NCBI GenBank assembly: GCA_018242625.1
Contig: JAFEBO010000006.1
Span: 529,132 to 593,131, forward strand
Source: Planctomycetota bacterium
GTDB lineage: Bacteria > Planctomycetota > Phycisphaerae > Phycisphaerales > UBA1924
DNA: 64,000 bases
Reading direction: 5' to 3'
A program made the position numbers and the translations under genes. A model generated the notes under the pieces. That model worked only from the letters and a program-made list of their open reading frames with translations. It ran no database searches and was not told the DNA's origin. Shown piece after piece: positions 26,366 through 35,512 of this stretch (its first letter is position 1; the number at the start of each line of letters is the position of its first letter).

Positions 26366-27616
26366 TCAAGCGTCCGTCGCCAGCGCCACGAACATCTCGA
26401 CGCCCGTCGCGATCGCGTCGTCGTTAAAGTCAAACTCGGGCTGGTGCAGCGTCGCCGGGCTTTGATCGCCCGCCTTGCGAAGCCCAAGCGTGAAAAAGAC
26501 GCTCGGGACGCGCTGCGCGTAGTACGAAAAATCCTCGCCCCCCATGGTCGGCTCCGGCAGCATCTCGACCCGACCCTCGCCCAGCGTCCGCCGTGCCGTC
26601 TCGAACCACCCGTCGGTCAGCGCCGGATCGTTGTACGTCACCGGATATCCCTCGTGCCACTGGATGTCCGCCTCGCACTGATGCGCCGCGGCGATCCCTC
26701 CCACGATCTCAAACAGCCGCTTCTTCGCAAGTTCCCGTGTGTGCTTCGCCAGCGTGCGGATCGTCCCCTGAAAACTCGCCTCGCGCGGGATGATGTTCGT
26801 CGCCGAGCCGCCCTGGATGATCGTCACCGAACACACCACGTTGTCGAACGGGCTGGAGTTCCGCGCCACAAGCTGCTGCAGGCTCGAAACACAGTGCGCG
26901 AGGCACAGGATCGAATCCCTGGAGAAGTGCGGGTAGGCCGCGTGCGACTGTTCGCCGCGGATCGTGACGGTGAATTCGTCCGTCGCCGCGAGCAGCGGCC
27001 CCGGACGCGTTCCGACGGCGTTGAGCGTCTGCATGGGCCAGCCGTGCAGTCCGTACATGCGCTCGATGCGCGGGCCGAGCACCGACCCATCCAGCACGCC
27101 CTCGTTGCATAGCACGTTCGCCCCGCCGCCGGATTCTTCCGCCGGCTGAAAGACAAAGTGCACGCCCCGCGCACGCACGGGCAGCCGGCTCAGCACCCGC
27201 GCCGCGCCCAGCAGCATGGTCACGTGCCCGTCGTGCCCGCAGGCGTGCATCACGCCCGGTGTCGTGCTCGCGTACGGCTTGCCCGTTTTCTCGGCGATCG
27301 GCAACGCATCCATGTCCGCCCGCAGGCCGATCGAGGGCGAGTGCTCCGCCCCCCCCTTCGTCGGAGGCAGAAACGCCAGAACTCCGGTCCCCTTCGCCAG
27401 CCCCGCTTTGAATCGCAGACCCGCCGGCTCCAGCTTCGCCAGTTCCTTCTGGATCACCGCGCTCGTTCGCGTCTCCTGGAAGAACAGCTCTGGATGCGCG
27501 TGCAGATCGCGCCGGATCGCAATAAGTGACGGCACTTCCGCCGCGATCAGCGATCGCACATTGTCCCGCATCGAGGCAGAATTGTCCGGTCTGGCAACGG
27601 CCGTTGACATGCTCAA
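26366..27616 (-). CDS. M20-family amidohydrolase (N-acyl amino acid hydrolase type)
   Basis: A 416-residue cytoplasmic metallohydrolase. I-R-R-D-L-H-A-H-P-E-L-F-F-Q-E-T is the typical N-terminal motif of amidohydrolases such as hippurate hydrolase. Metal-ligand regions appear as G-L-R-A-D-M-D-A-L-P-I and M-H-A-C-G-H-D-G-H, followed by F-Q-P-A-E-E-S-G-G-G-A and, near the C-terminus, M-G-G-E-D-F-S-Y-Y. The family hydrolyses N-acyl or carbamoyl amino acids or peptides. The start is ATG 27616; a second in-frame ATG at 27610 is equally possible. The stop lies 9 bases from the convergent flavoprotein gene. Confidence 0.92.
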   Translation of the reverse strand: MSMSTAVARPDNSASMRDNVRSLIAAEVPSLIAIRRDLHAHPELFFQETRTSAVIQKELAKLEPAGLRFKAGLAKGTGVLAFLPPTKGGAEHSPSIGLRADMDALPIAEKTGKPYASTTPGVMHACGHDGHVTMLLGAARVLSRLPVRARGVHFVFQPAEESGGGANVLCNEGVLDGSVLGPRIERMYGLHGWPMQTLNAVGTRPGPLLAATDEFTVTIRGEQSHAAYPHFSRDSILCLAHCVSSLQQLVARNSSPFDNVVCSVTIIQGGSATNIIPREASFQGTIRTLAKHTRELAKKRLFEIVGGIAAAHQCEADIQWHEGYPVTYNDPALTDGWFETARRTLGEGRVEMLPEPTMGGEDFSYYAQRVPSVFFTLGLRKAGDQSPATLHQPEFDFNDDAIATGVEMFVALATDA

Positions 27617-27661
27617 AGGGTAGGAACCGGCGAGCCCAGTTCCGCCCCGCGCCCGACAGCG

Positions 27662-28714
27662 CTAGTGCCCGCCGTGCGATGGGGGCTTCTTGGCTTCGCC
27701 GTGGCCCCCGCCCTCTCCCTTGGCGTCTTTCTCGCCGGGTTTCTTCCCCGCCAGCTTCGCAGCCATGACGTCCGACAGGGCGTACGTCGGCTTCTTTTTG
27801 ATGAGCGGCAAAGCGCCCGTAATCGGCGATTCATCGGGGGCCGCAGCGCCATGGGCATCCGCGTGCTCTGTCTCGCCCGGTTTGCTCGCCTCGGGCTTGC
27901 CTTCCCCGTGTCCTTCCCCCGTTGCTTCTGCGTGCGTGCCGTGCGCCTCGTGCTCGTGACCGGCCACAACAAGGCCTGCGGGCGAGTGATCCGCCACGAT
28001 CGCCTCCGGGCGCTGGAACCAGACGTGATACGCCCAGACCACACCCGCCAGGAACACGCTGTTGACCCCCAGCCACCCGACCGTATCTCGCACCAGCCTT
28101 GGCTTGCCCGCCAGCGGGCGCGACAGGGCCCGCACAAGACCGCTCGGCTCCCGGGTTTTCACAACAACCGGAGCCGGCGCCGCAGCAGGCTTGGCCGGTT
28201 CGGAATCAGCAGCGACAGGTGCGGGCGGCGGATCTTTCTTCTCCGGGGCCGCCGCGGCCGGCGCGGGAGTCGGCGCTTGCTGAACTGCGGGCGCCGGCGC
28301 CGCAGGGGCGGGCGTCGCAGCAGACGCTGGAGCGGGCGCAGGAGCTTTGGCCTCCGCGGGCTTTGTGCCCATCCCCTGCGTGAGTCTCGCAAGCTGTTCG
28401 TCCAGCGCCTCGATACTCGCCGGCACTGTCTCCAGGTGCGTCGCAGGGGCGGCCGCTTCCTCTTTTGCCGGAGCGGGCGTGGCTTCCGCAGCGGGCTCAG
28501 ACGCCTGCACAAACTGATCCACCAGCGATTCGACCTGCTGCTCGATCGTGGCGACGGTTTCTTCGGCGGCGCGGGCCGCATCCACCGGGGGGGCCGCGGC
28601 CGCCTGATCGGGCACCGTCATCTCTGCGAGCAGTGCATCAAGCTGCGCATCCAGGCCCGATGAGCCTGTTGGCGCAGTGTGCGTGGCGGGCGAATTGGTG
28701 CCTTCGGCTGACAT
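27662..28714 (-). CDS. Ala/Pro-rich protein with central hydrophobic segment and His-rich tail
   Basis: A 350-residue low-complexity protein. Residues 1-110 contain two similar acidic helical stretches (L-D-A-Q-L-D-A-L-L-A-E-M and I-E-A-L-D-E-Q-L-A-R-L). Residues 120-190 are Ala/Pro-rich (APAPASAATPAPAAPAPAV). A single hydrophobic segment near 215-235 (W-L-G-V-N-S-V-F-L-A-G-V-V-W-A-Y) could span the membrane. The tail after 250 is rich in His, Glu, Gly and Lys, including H-E-H-E-A-H-G-T-H and a C-terminal P-S-H-G-G-H, which might bind metal. I do not recognise a family. It diverges from rsmE. Confidence 0.65.
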   Translation of the reverse strand: MSAEGTNSPATHTAPTGSSGLDAQLDALLAEMTVPDQAAAAPPVDAARAAEETVATIEQQVESLVDQFVQASEPAAEATPAPAKEEAAAPATHLETVPASIEALDEQLARLTQGMGTKPAEAKAPAPAPASAATPAPAAPAPAVQQAPTPAPAAAAPEKKDPPPAPVAADSEPAKPAAAPAPVVVKTREPSGLVRALSRPLAGKPRLVRDTVGWLGVNSVFLAGVVWAYHVWFQRPEAIVADHSPAGLVVAGHEHEAHGTHAEATGEGHGEGKPEASKPGETEHADAHGAAAPDESPITGALPLIKKKPTYALSDVMAAKLAGKKPGEKDAKGEGGGHGEAKKPPSHGGH

Positions 28715-28859
28715 AGCTGAATAGGACTGAATCGGCGGTCTCGGAGGGGCTCTCCAGTCAACCGGACTCTATAGGACCTAAACGCCGTTTGCAGCCCCCG
28801 CCAGGGCCTCTTTTCAAAGGCTCTCGGACGTTGGTTGCCGGATCCGCTACGCTCGCGCC

Positions 28860-29612
28860 GTGCCTCATCACCGGGTCATTCTCGAAGGACTGCATGCCGC
28901 CCCGGTCGGGACCCGCCTCTGTGTCGAGGGTGAAGAAGCTCACCACGCCATCCGCGTAAAAAGGCTGGAAGCGGGCGACGTCGTCGAAGTGCTCAACGGG
29001 CGGGGCCTTCGCGTCTCAGGCAAGATCGCCGCCACACACAAACTAGGCAAGCACGGCTGGCAGATGGAGATCGACGCCACCCGGTCCGAAACCGAGCCGC
29101 GCGACGAGCGTCTCGAGGTCTTCGCCGCGGCCGCGAAAGGCGAGCGCCTCGAGGAAATGGTCGAAAGCCTTTCCCAGATCGGCGTCAGTCTCTTCCGCCC
29201 GCTTCTGACCGAACGCACCGTCGTCGATCCGCGCGAGGGCAAACTCGCGCGGCTCAGCCGCATCGCGTTGGAAAGCATCAAGCAGTGCGGCAGGTCCTGG
29301 CCCATCCAGATCGGCGAGGCCATCACGCTCAGAGAAGCTCTCCGCTCGCAAAGTGGTGTCACCATCTGCGCCGCCGATGCTTCCGGCGGCTCCCCCTCCC
29401 TTAAGAACACGCCCGAACGAGTGGTGCTGCTTGTCGGCCCCGAAGGCGGATGGTCACCGGCAGAATTCAAAGTTCTCACGGACGCCGGCGTAACACTCCA
29501 GAACTTCGGGCCGCACATCATGCGTGTGGAGACCGCGGCGGTCGTCGGTGCCGGAATCCTCTCGACCCTATTGCGGCCGGGAGTACACTCGCCACATCAG
29601 GCAAAGTCTTAG
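28860..29612 (+). CDS. rsmE: 16S rRNA (uracil-1498-N3)-methyltransferase
   Basis: A 250-residue SPOUT methyltransferase. The N-terminal PUA-like part has the conserved E-A-H-H-A-I-R-V-K-R-L-E-x-G-D motif. The C-terminal knot shows L-L-V-G-P-E-G-G-W-S-P-A-E-F and G-P-H-I-M-R-V-E-T-A-A-V-V-G, the SAM-binding deep trefoil of RsmE. The enzyme methylates U1498 of 16S rRNA in the 30S subunit. The start is GTG 28860. It is followed after 14 bases by the prenyltransferase-repeat gene, which has its own ribosome binding site. Confidence 0.95.
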   Translation: MPHHRVILEGLHAAPVGTRLCVEGEEAHHAIRVKRLEAGDVVEVLNGRGLRVSGKIAATHKLGKHGWQMEIDATRSETEPRDERLEVFAAAAKGERLEEMVESLSQIGVSLFRPLLTERTVVDPREGKLARLSRIALESIKQCGRSWPIQIGEAITLREALRSQSGVTICAADASGGSPSLKNTPERVVLLVGPEGGWSPAEFKVLTDAGVTLQNFGPHIMRVETAAVVGAGILSTLLRPGVHSPHQAKS

Positions 29613-29626
29613 ATGAAGGAGGGCTC

Positions 29627-30862
29627 ATGATCGGTCGCGTCGTTTGGATGAGCGTGCTGCTGGTTGCAGGGTCGCCCGTCGGGCTCGTGGCCGCCGCCCC
29701 CGGCACAACGGCCCCCGAGCGCGCGCTCTCGCCCGAAGCGCAGGAACTCGGCCGAAAGATGGCCGCCAAGGCGGCGGCGTATCTCAAATCCAAACAGGAC
29801 AAGGCCACCGGCGGCTGGTCGATCCCCGAAAAAGGTCCCTCCTACCCGGCCATGACCGCGCTCGCCGTGAGCGGCCTGCTCGTCGAGCCCGGCGCCAAGA
29901 TCGAAGACGAAGCAATCGCACGCGGCGTCGCCTTCGTGCTGAGCAAGCAGAACAAAGACGGAGGTATCTACGACCAGATCCTCCCCAGCTACAACACCGC
30001 GATCTGCCTCTGCATGCTCAGCCGCATCGACACCCCTCAGGCCAAGGCAGCCATCAAGCCCGCGCAGGACTTCCTGAAAGGGCTCCAGTTCGGTGAAGGC
30101 GCCCACCCCGGCGTGCACAAGGAAAGCCCCGACGTCGTGGGCAAGGACAACCCCTTCTACGGCGGCATCGGATACGGCAGCAAAGGCAGGCCCGACGTTT
30201 CCAACCTCTCCTGGATGCTCCAGGCCCTGCACGACAGCGGCGTGCCCGGCGATGACGAAGCCTTCCGGCGCGCGCTCGTCTTCCTGCAGCGCACGCAGAT
30301 GGTCGAGGAATTCAACGGCATGAAGATCAACGACCAGCCCTACGCCAAGGGGTCCAAGCAGGGTGGCTTCATCTATTCCGCCGGCGCAGGCAGGGAAAAG
30401 GCCGGGCAGGGCGAGACCAACGGCGGCGAGATCGAAGAAACCATGGACGACGGCACCAAGGTGAGCCGGCTCAGGGCCTACGGCAGCATGACCTACGCCG
30501 GCTTCAAGAGCTACCTCTACGCGGACCTCAAGCACGACGATCCGCGCGTCCTCGCCGCACTCGGCTGGATCAAGGACAACTACACGCTCACCGAAAACCC
30601 CGGCGTCGGACTCAACGGCTATTACTACTACCTCGTCATGTTTTCCAAAGCCATGAATGCGTACGGGCAGCCGGTCCTCCAGGTGCAGGAAGAAACCGGG
30701 CGCATGCGCAAGGCCGACTGGCGTGAAGACCTGATCAAGGCCATGGCAAAGCATCAGAAGCCCGACGGCAGCTTCGAAGTGCTCGATAGCCGCTGGATGG
30801 AAAACAACGAAGTGCTGATCACGGCGTACTGCCTGAACGCTTTGGGCGAAGCGCTCAAGTAA
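29627..30862 (+). CDS. Secreted prenyltransferase/squalene-oxidase-repeat protein
   Basis: A protein of about 411 residues. ATG 29627 is preceded by GAAGGAGGG and starts a signal peptide (M-I-G-R-V-V-W-M-S-V-L-L-V-A-G-S-P-V). The mature part is an alpha/alpha toroid with repeats of the type Y-L-K-S-K-Q-D-K-A-T-G-G-W-S-I and A-F-V-L-S-K-Q-N-K-D-G-G-I-Y, ending with M-A-K-H-Q-K-P-D-G-S-F. These resemble the QW-like repeats of squalene/hopene cyclases and prenyltransferases. The catalytic D-x-D-D of hopene cyclase was not identified. Secreted proteins of this type are common in planctomycetes and probably bind or process an unknown extracytoplasmic substrate. Confidence 0.82.
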   Translation: MIGRVVWMSVLLVAGSPVGLVAAAPGTTAPERALSPEAQELGRKMAAKAAAYLKSKQDKATGGWSIPEKGPSYPAMTALAVSGLLVEPGAKIEDEAIARGVAFVLSKQNKDGGIYDQILPSYNTAICLCMLSRIDTPQAKAAIKPAQDFLKGLQFGEGAHPGVHKESPDVVGKDNPFYGGIGYGSKGRPDVSNLSWMLQALHDSGVPGDDEAFRRALVFLQRTQMVEEFNGMKINDQPYAKGSKQGGFIYSAGAGREKAGQGETNGGEIEETMDDGTKVSRLRAYGSMTYAGFKSYLYADLKHDDPRVLAALGWIKDNYTLTENPGVGLNGYYYYLVMFSKAMNAYGQPVLQVQEETGRMRKADWREDLIKAMAKHQKPDGSFEVLDSRWMENNEVLITAYCLNALGEALK

Positions 30863-30871
30863 TCCCGGGTT

Positions 30872-32209
30872 CTACGCCCGCCGCCGAACGGCCAGCATCG
30901 TCTGGTCGTCGCTGGGCTTGGCGTGCCCGATGTGCGCCTTGAGCGCCGCGTTCACCGCGTCGAGCGCGCCCTGCGCTCCCTGCGGAGCGTGCAGGAGCGC
31001 GTCGCGGATCCGTTCGACGCCAAAGAGCTGGTGATCCATCGTCATCCCCTCGCTCACCCCGTCGGTGTAGAGAAGCAGCGTGTCCTCGGGAGCGAGAAGA
31101 GTTTCGATTGTCTCGGAACCGACCTTGTCCAGAATGCCGAGCGGCGGCCCGCCCTCGATCATGACTTCCGCGACCGTTCCGCCGCGCCGCAGCATCGGGT
31201 GCGGGTGCCCCGCACCAGACAGCCGCATCGTGGCGTTCCGCGGGTCGTAGACGCCCGCCAGCGCCGTCACGAACGAATTGCCGATCCGCCTCGAGAAAAG
31301 CCGCCGGTTGATCTCCTCCAGCAGCTCCGCAGGTTCGGGCAGAAAGGTCAATTGCGCGACGATGGCGTGGAGCATGGCGACCACAACCGCCGCCGAAGGG
31401 CCGTGCCCCGAGGCGTCCGCGATGAGAAAGCCGTACCGGCCCGAACCCGCGGGGTCCGCAAAGACGTCGTAGTAATCCCCGCCCGCACGGTCGAATGTCG
31501 CGTATGAGGCGGCGAGTTCAATCCCCGGAATCTGGGGGAACTGCTGGGGCAACAGGCTCCGCTGGATCTCGGCGATCTGGTCGATCTCGTTCTGGATGTA
31601 CGAAGTCGCCTCTCTCAGCCTTCGCGCAATATTGAGGTTGCGGATCACAACCCCGACAAGATTCGCCTGCAGAACCAGGGTCTCGAGCTGTTCGAGCGAC
31701 CAGCGATTCTCGGCCATATCCATCAGGATCAGCCAGTCGGCCGGCTGAGATTTTTCCGGGAGCGGCGTCGCAACCAGCGACCGAAGCCCGCGCGTCCATT
31801 CCCCGAGCACCGGGTCGGCCCCGCCCTCAAGACGCGCCATCCGCGGATGTTCATGCTCGACAACCAGCGAGATCAGCCCGCCCGTGCGAACAGGCAGCGT
31901 TGCCACCTGAGCGTCATGATGGGCAGGTTCCACCAGTTCCGCGCCCTCAAGGGTTCGCCAACGCGTGATCCGGAACGAGCCCGGAGGGCAGTCACGCGTC
32001 CGCACCATCACCATGCACGACCTGCCCCGGATCTTCCCCATTGCCTCCGCAAACTCGTTGATGATTCCCGAGTCCTGCGTCTGATCAAAGAGCTTGTGGG
32101 TCAGCTTGAGCAGAAGCGGAATGCGCTCATTTCCCGAGAGATCCGCCAGCGAAACCGAGGGGATCGCGCCAGGCAGGAAAACGGGATCTGGAAATGATCG
32201 CTGGGGCAT
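30872..32209 (-). CDS. PP2C-type serine phosphatase (SpoIIE domain) with GAF-like sensor
   Basis: A 445-residue protein. Residues 30-200 form a GAF-like sensory region (F-A-E-A-M-G-K-I-R-G-R-S-C-M-V-M, then S-L-V-A-T-P-L). A helical linker (A-E-I-Q-R-S-L-L-P-Q-Q-F-P) leads into the SpoIIE/PP2C domain with metal motifs R-A-G-G-D-Y-Y-D-V-F, I-A-D-A-S-G-H-G and L-L-L-Y-T-D-G-V-S-E-G. The R-S-L-L-P sequence before the phosphatase is diagnostic of RsbU/RsbP-like proteins. It probably dephosphorylates an anti-sigma-factor antagonist in a partner-switching pathway; no partner is nearby. ATG 32209 was preferred to TTG 32215. It diverges from the M32 peptidase. Confidence 0.9.
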   Translation of the reverse strand: MPQRSFPDPVFLPGAIPSVSLADLSGNERIPLLLKLTHKLFDQTQDSGIINEFAEAMGKIRGRSCMVMVRTRDCPPGSFRITRWRTLEGAELVEPAHHDAQVATLPVRTGGLISLVVEHEHPRMARLEGGADPVLGEWTRGLRSLVATPLPEKSQPADWLILMDMAENRWSLEQLETLVLQANLVGVVIRNLNIARRLREATSYIQNEIDQIAEIQRSLLPQQFPQIPGIELAASYATFDRAGGDYYDVFADPAGSGRYGFLIADASGHGPSAAVVVAMLHAIVAQLTFLPEPAELLEEINRRLFSRRIGNSFVTALAGVYDPRNATMRLSGAGHPHPMLRRGGTVAEVMIEGGPPLGILDKVGSETIETLLAPEDTLLLYTDGVSEGMTMDHQLFGVERIRDALLHAPQGAQGALDAVNAALKAHIGHAKPSDDQTMLAVRRRA

Positions 32210-32324
32210 GCGCAATCAGCCTGCGGCGGCGGGGCCAAAGGGGGGTGTTTTCGGGCGTAAACTCTGCGACTGTATTCGAGCGCCGGTGGCGCCCCGGATT
32301 CCCGGTGAAAATGAAGGAATTTCA

Positions 32325-33851
32325 ATGACCTCAAGCCCCTACAAGGAACTCTGCTCTCTCGCCCGCCGCTCGACCGCCCTCGGCTCCATCGGCCAGCTCC
32401 TGAACTGGGACCAGGAGACCTACATGCCCCCCGCGGCCGGCGCGTTCCGCGCCGAGCAGTCGTCGCTGATCGCCGAACTGCACCACAAGCACTCGACGGA
32501 TAAGCGTGTGGGCGATCTGATCGCGGCGTGCGAGCAGGATCGGTCGCTGCTGGCCAACGCGGCGGTTGCCGCCAACATCCGGGAGTTCCGGCGGGATTAC
32601 GACCGCCTGACGAAGCTCCCGGCGTCGCTCGTGGCGGAGCTGGCGAAGGTGGGCAGCCAGGCGCAGGAGGTGTGGAAAGAAGCGCGGCAGAAGAACGATT
32701 TCAACATGTTCGCGCCGTGGCTGGAGAAGATGTTCGAGCTTTCGCGGCAGAAGGCGGACTGTTACGGCGTGGGGCCGGGGGGGGAGCGGTATGACTCGCT
32801 TCTGGATGAGTACGAGCCGGGGATGACGGGGCGCCAGATCGAGGCGATTTTTACGCCGCTGCGGACCCGGCTGGCCGCGCTCGTGCAGCGGGTTGCGCAG
32901 GTCGGGCGTCACCCGGACACTTCGATGCTCAAGAGACCGGTGCCGGCGGACAAGCAGCACGCGTTCGGGCTGATGGTTCTTCGCGCGATGAAGTTTGATC
33001 TGGAGGCGGGGCGGCTGGACGTGACGACGCACCCGTTCTGCTCCGGCTTGGCGCCCGGCGATACGCGACTCACCACGCGTTACCGCGATGAATCGTTCAC
33101 CGATGCGCTGTACGGGACGATGCACGAGGCCGGGCACGGCCTGTACGAGCAGGGGCTGCCCAAGGCGGGGAATGAGGAGAGTCTGTACGGGCAGCCGCTG
33201 TCCGAGTCGATTTCGCTGGGAATTCACGAGAGCCAGAGCCGGATGTGGGAGAATCTGGTTGGTCGCAGCCGCGAGTTCTGGATGTGGGCGCTCCCGCTGG
33301 CGAAGAAGGAGTACGGGGCGGCGCTCGACGGTGTGGACCTTGAGACGATCTACAAGGCGGTGAACACGGTGAAGCCGAGCCTGATCCGCGTCGAGGCGGA
33401 TGAGGGCACTTACAACATGCACGTGATGGTGCGCTTCGAGATGGAGCGGGCGCTGCTTTCGGGCGCGATGAAGGTGAGAGATGTGCCCGGTGAGTGGAAC
33501 CGGCGTTACAAGGACTACCTGGGCGTGGACGTGCCCGATGATCGGCGCGGGTGCATGCAGGATGTGCACTGGTCGTTCGGGCTCATCGGTTACTTCCCGA
33601 CGTACACGCTGGGGAACCTCTACGCGGCGCAGTTCTGGGAGACGATTCTCGGCGAGATCAGCGATCTGCCGGGGCAGATCTCGCGGGGCGAGTTTGGTGC
33701 TCTGCGCGAGTGGCTGCGGGTCAAGATTCACCAGCACGGCAAGCACTACCGCGCGGATGAACTCTGCCAGCGGATCACCGGCAAGCCGCTCAGCGCGGAT
33801 GCGCTCTTGCGGTATCTCGAGGGCAAAGTGAAGGCTGTTTACGGGGTGTAA
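32325..33851 (+). CDS. Metallocarboxypeptidase, family M32
   Basis: A 508-residue cytoplasmic peptidase. The opening Y-K-E-L-C-S-L-A-R-R-S-T-A-L-G-S-I-G-Q-L-L-N-W-D-Q-E-T-Y-M-P matches Thermus/Pyrococcus carboxypeptidase. The zinc motif is M-H-E-A-G-H-G-L-Y-E-Q-G near residue 265, followed by G-I-H-E-S-Q-S-R-M-W-E-N with the third ligand, and Y-F-P-T-Y-T-L-G-N-L-Y-A-A-Q near the C-terminus. The family removes C-terminal amino acids with broad specificity. ATG 32325 is the family start, though the frame is open to 32094. Confidence 0.95.
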   Translation: MTSSPYKELCSLARRSTALGSIGQLLNWDQETYMPPAAGAFRAEQSSLIAELHHKHSTDKRVGDLIAACEQDRSLLANAAVAANIREFRRDYDRLTKLPASLVAELAKVGSQAQEVWKEARQKNDFNMFAPWLEKMFELSRQKADCYGVGPGGERYDSLLDEYEPGMTGRQIEAIFTPLRTRLAALVQRVAQVGRHPDTSMLKRPVPADKQHAFGLMVLRAMKFDLEAGRLDVTTHPFCSGLAPGDTRLTTRYRDESFTDALYGTMHEAGHGLYEQGLPKAGNEESLYGQPLSESISLGIHESQSRMWENLVGRSREFWMWALPLAKKEYGAALDGVDLETIYKAVNTVKPSLIRVEADEGTYNMHVMVRFEMERALLSGAMKVRDVPGEWNRRYKDYLGVDVPDDRRGCMQDVHWSFGLIGYFPTYTLGNLYAAQFWETILGEISDLPGQISRGEFGALREWLRVKIHQHGKHYRADELCQRITGKPLSADALLRYLEGKVKAVYGV

Positions 33852-33937
33852 AGGTTCTCGCGATTATTCGGCGATTTTGCTGAACCTCGTTCCGGCGAGC
33901 GGCGCTGAAGTTCCGCACACAAACCGGAGCCGCGCCT

Positions 33938-34879
33938 ATGACACGCAAGCTGTTGCCCTTGTTCGTGATCGCTCTGTCTCTGCAGGCTTGTACGACTTCT
34001 CAGATGGTCGCTACGAAGCCCGAGCCCGCGAAGTCTTCTGTCGTGATCGAGCCGGAGGAGCTTGCCCGCTCGCTCGCTTCGTCGCAGGCGCCCTCGCGGG
34101 CCGGATCGAAGCTCGAGTCCAGGCCGATCCTGCTCGATGCGCGGAAGCTGGAGGATTACGGGCCGGCCCACGCGGCGGGGGCGCAGCGCGTCGACATGAG
34201 CGACTGGACGAGGGCGAGCCGTGAAGGCGACGGCCCGAAGCAGGGGCTCCGCAATGTCGACGCCTGGTCGGTGCGGATCGGTGCGCTGGGTATCGATGAA
34301 GATTCGACCGTGATCGTCTACGACGAGGGAGGCATGACAAGTGCGGCCCGGGCGTGGTTTATTCTCCGCGAGTGCGGGGTGCGCGATGTGCGTGTTGTAA
34401 ACGGCGGCTGGGCGCAGCTCTGCCCGGCGCTTGATCCGAGGCTCGTGCAGGCGGGGAGTCCGGGCGAGTTCGTTCCGACGCGGTTTGCCGCCAGAGAGCC
34501 GTCGGATGTCGTGACGCGAGAGGAACTCAAGCGGATATCCCTGGACCGCACGCGGGCGATCATCGATGTTCGGACGGCGGATGAGTACAAAGCCGGCGAG
34601 GACAAGGGCCGGCGCTCCGGGCACGTGCCGGGTGCCGCCAGCGTGCCGCACAAGCAGATGATCGCCGAGAGCGGCAGGCTGCGCTCGCCCGAAGAGATCC
34701 GGGCGCTCTTTGCCGGCGGCGGCACTGAGCCAGACAGGCCCGCGGTCGTGTACTGCCAATCGGGCGGGCGTGCGGCGTTCGCTGCGCTCGCGGCCGAACA
34801 CGCGGGCTTGCACGACGTGTCCGTCTATTACATGTCGATGGGCGAGTGGTCAGCAGACCCGAGTTGCCCGATGGAGTAG
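33938..34879 (+). CDS. Tandem-rhodanese sulfurtransferase lipoprotein
   Basis: A 313-residue protein with a lipoprotein signal (L-F-V-I-A-L-S-L-Q-A-C-T-T) whose lipobox cysteine is about residue 19. Two rhodanese domains follow. The first (residues 65-165, I-L-L-D-A-R-K-L-E-D-Y and V-Y-D-E-G-G-M-T-S-A-A-R) has Asp in place of the catalytic cysteine and is structural. The second (residues 185-310) has I-I-D-V-R-T-A-D-E-Y and the active-site loop V-Y-C-Q-S-G-G-R-A. This is the layout of thiosulfate or 3-mercaptopyruvate sulfurtransferases. Lipid anchoring places the activity outside the cytoplasm. It converges with tspO, only 3 bases apart. Confidence 0.88.
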   Translation: MTRKLLPLFVIALSLQACTTSQMVATKPEPAKSSVVIEPEELARSLASSQAPSRAGSKLESRPILLDARKLEDYGPAHAAGAQRVDMSDWTRASREGDGPKQGLRNVDAWSVRIGALGIDEDSTVIVYDEGGMTSAARAWFILRECGVRDVRVVNGGWAQLCPALDPRLVQAGSPGEFVPTRFAAREPSDVVTREELKRISLDRTRAIIDVRTADEYKAGEDKGRRSGHVPGAASVPHKQMIAESGRLRSPEEIRALFAGGGTEPDRPAVVYCQSGGRAAFAALAAEHAGLHDVSVYYMSMGEWSADPSCPME

Positions 34880-34882
34880 ACG

Positions 34883-35371
34883 CTATCGGTTGAGCTGCCA
34901 AAGTGTAAAGTTCAGCACCGACGCGAAGGAAACCCACGCAAGATACGGGACGAGCATTGCCGCGGCGGGCCTTGAAACCCGCCAGAAGGCGATGATGGTG
35001 GCGGCAACGGCGAGCCAGAGAACGAGTATCTCACCGAAGGCGGCGCCGAGCATGTGCATGCCGAAGAACAGGGGGGTCCAGATGGCATTGAGCAACCACT
35101 GGGCGACAAAGAGTGCCAGCGGCCGGCGCTGGACCGCCCATCCCCCGCGGCGCCAGACGAGCCATGCGGCGACGGCCATCATCGCGTAAAGCAGGGACCA
35201 GACGGGGCCGAAGACCCAGTTCGGCGGATTCCATGCGGGCTTGTTCAGTGAGGCGTACCAGCCGTCCACGGAAACGAAGACCGCCGAAAGCGAGGCGGCG
35301 AAGCAGAGGATGAGCCAGCCGAGGAGGGCGAGGCCCTGTCGCGATGGTGAACCGCTCGGCGGCGTGCTCAT
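34883..35371 (-). CDS. tspO: TspO/MBR family tryptophan-rich membrane protein
   Basis: A 162-residue, five-helix membrane protein. Diagnostic features are K-P-A-W-N-P-P-N-W-V-F-G-P-V-W-S-L-L-Y near residue 44, W-L-L-N-A-I-W-T-P-L-F-F-G and the C-terminal V-P-Y-L-A-W-V-S-F-A-S-V-L-N. TspO proteins bind tetrapyrroles such as protoporphyrin and take part in stress responses; the exact bacterial function remains debated. The gene has the same strand as the class V aminotransferase upstream (141 bases away). Confidence 0.93.
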   Translation of the reverse strand: MSTPPSGSPSRQGLALLGWLILCFAASLSAVFVSVDGWYASLNKPAWNPPNWVFGPVWSLLYAMMAVAAWLVWRRGGWAVQRRPLALFVAQWLLNAIWTPLFFGMHMLGAAFGEILVLWLAVAATIIAFWRVSRPAAAMLVPYLAWVSFASVLNFTLWQLNR

Positions 35372-35512
35372 GCGGAAACGTACGCGGCAGATGCGGGACG
35401 GGCGCCGGATGAAGAAAAGTTCGCCCGCGGCGGCGAAATCGGGATTTGTGGGAGGATGGGTGCAAAAAACCTGCGGGCGGGCCGCAGGTCTTTGTTCGCG
35501 CTTGGGAGATTT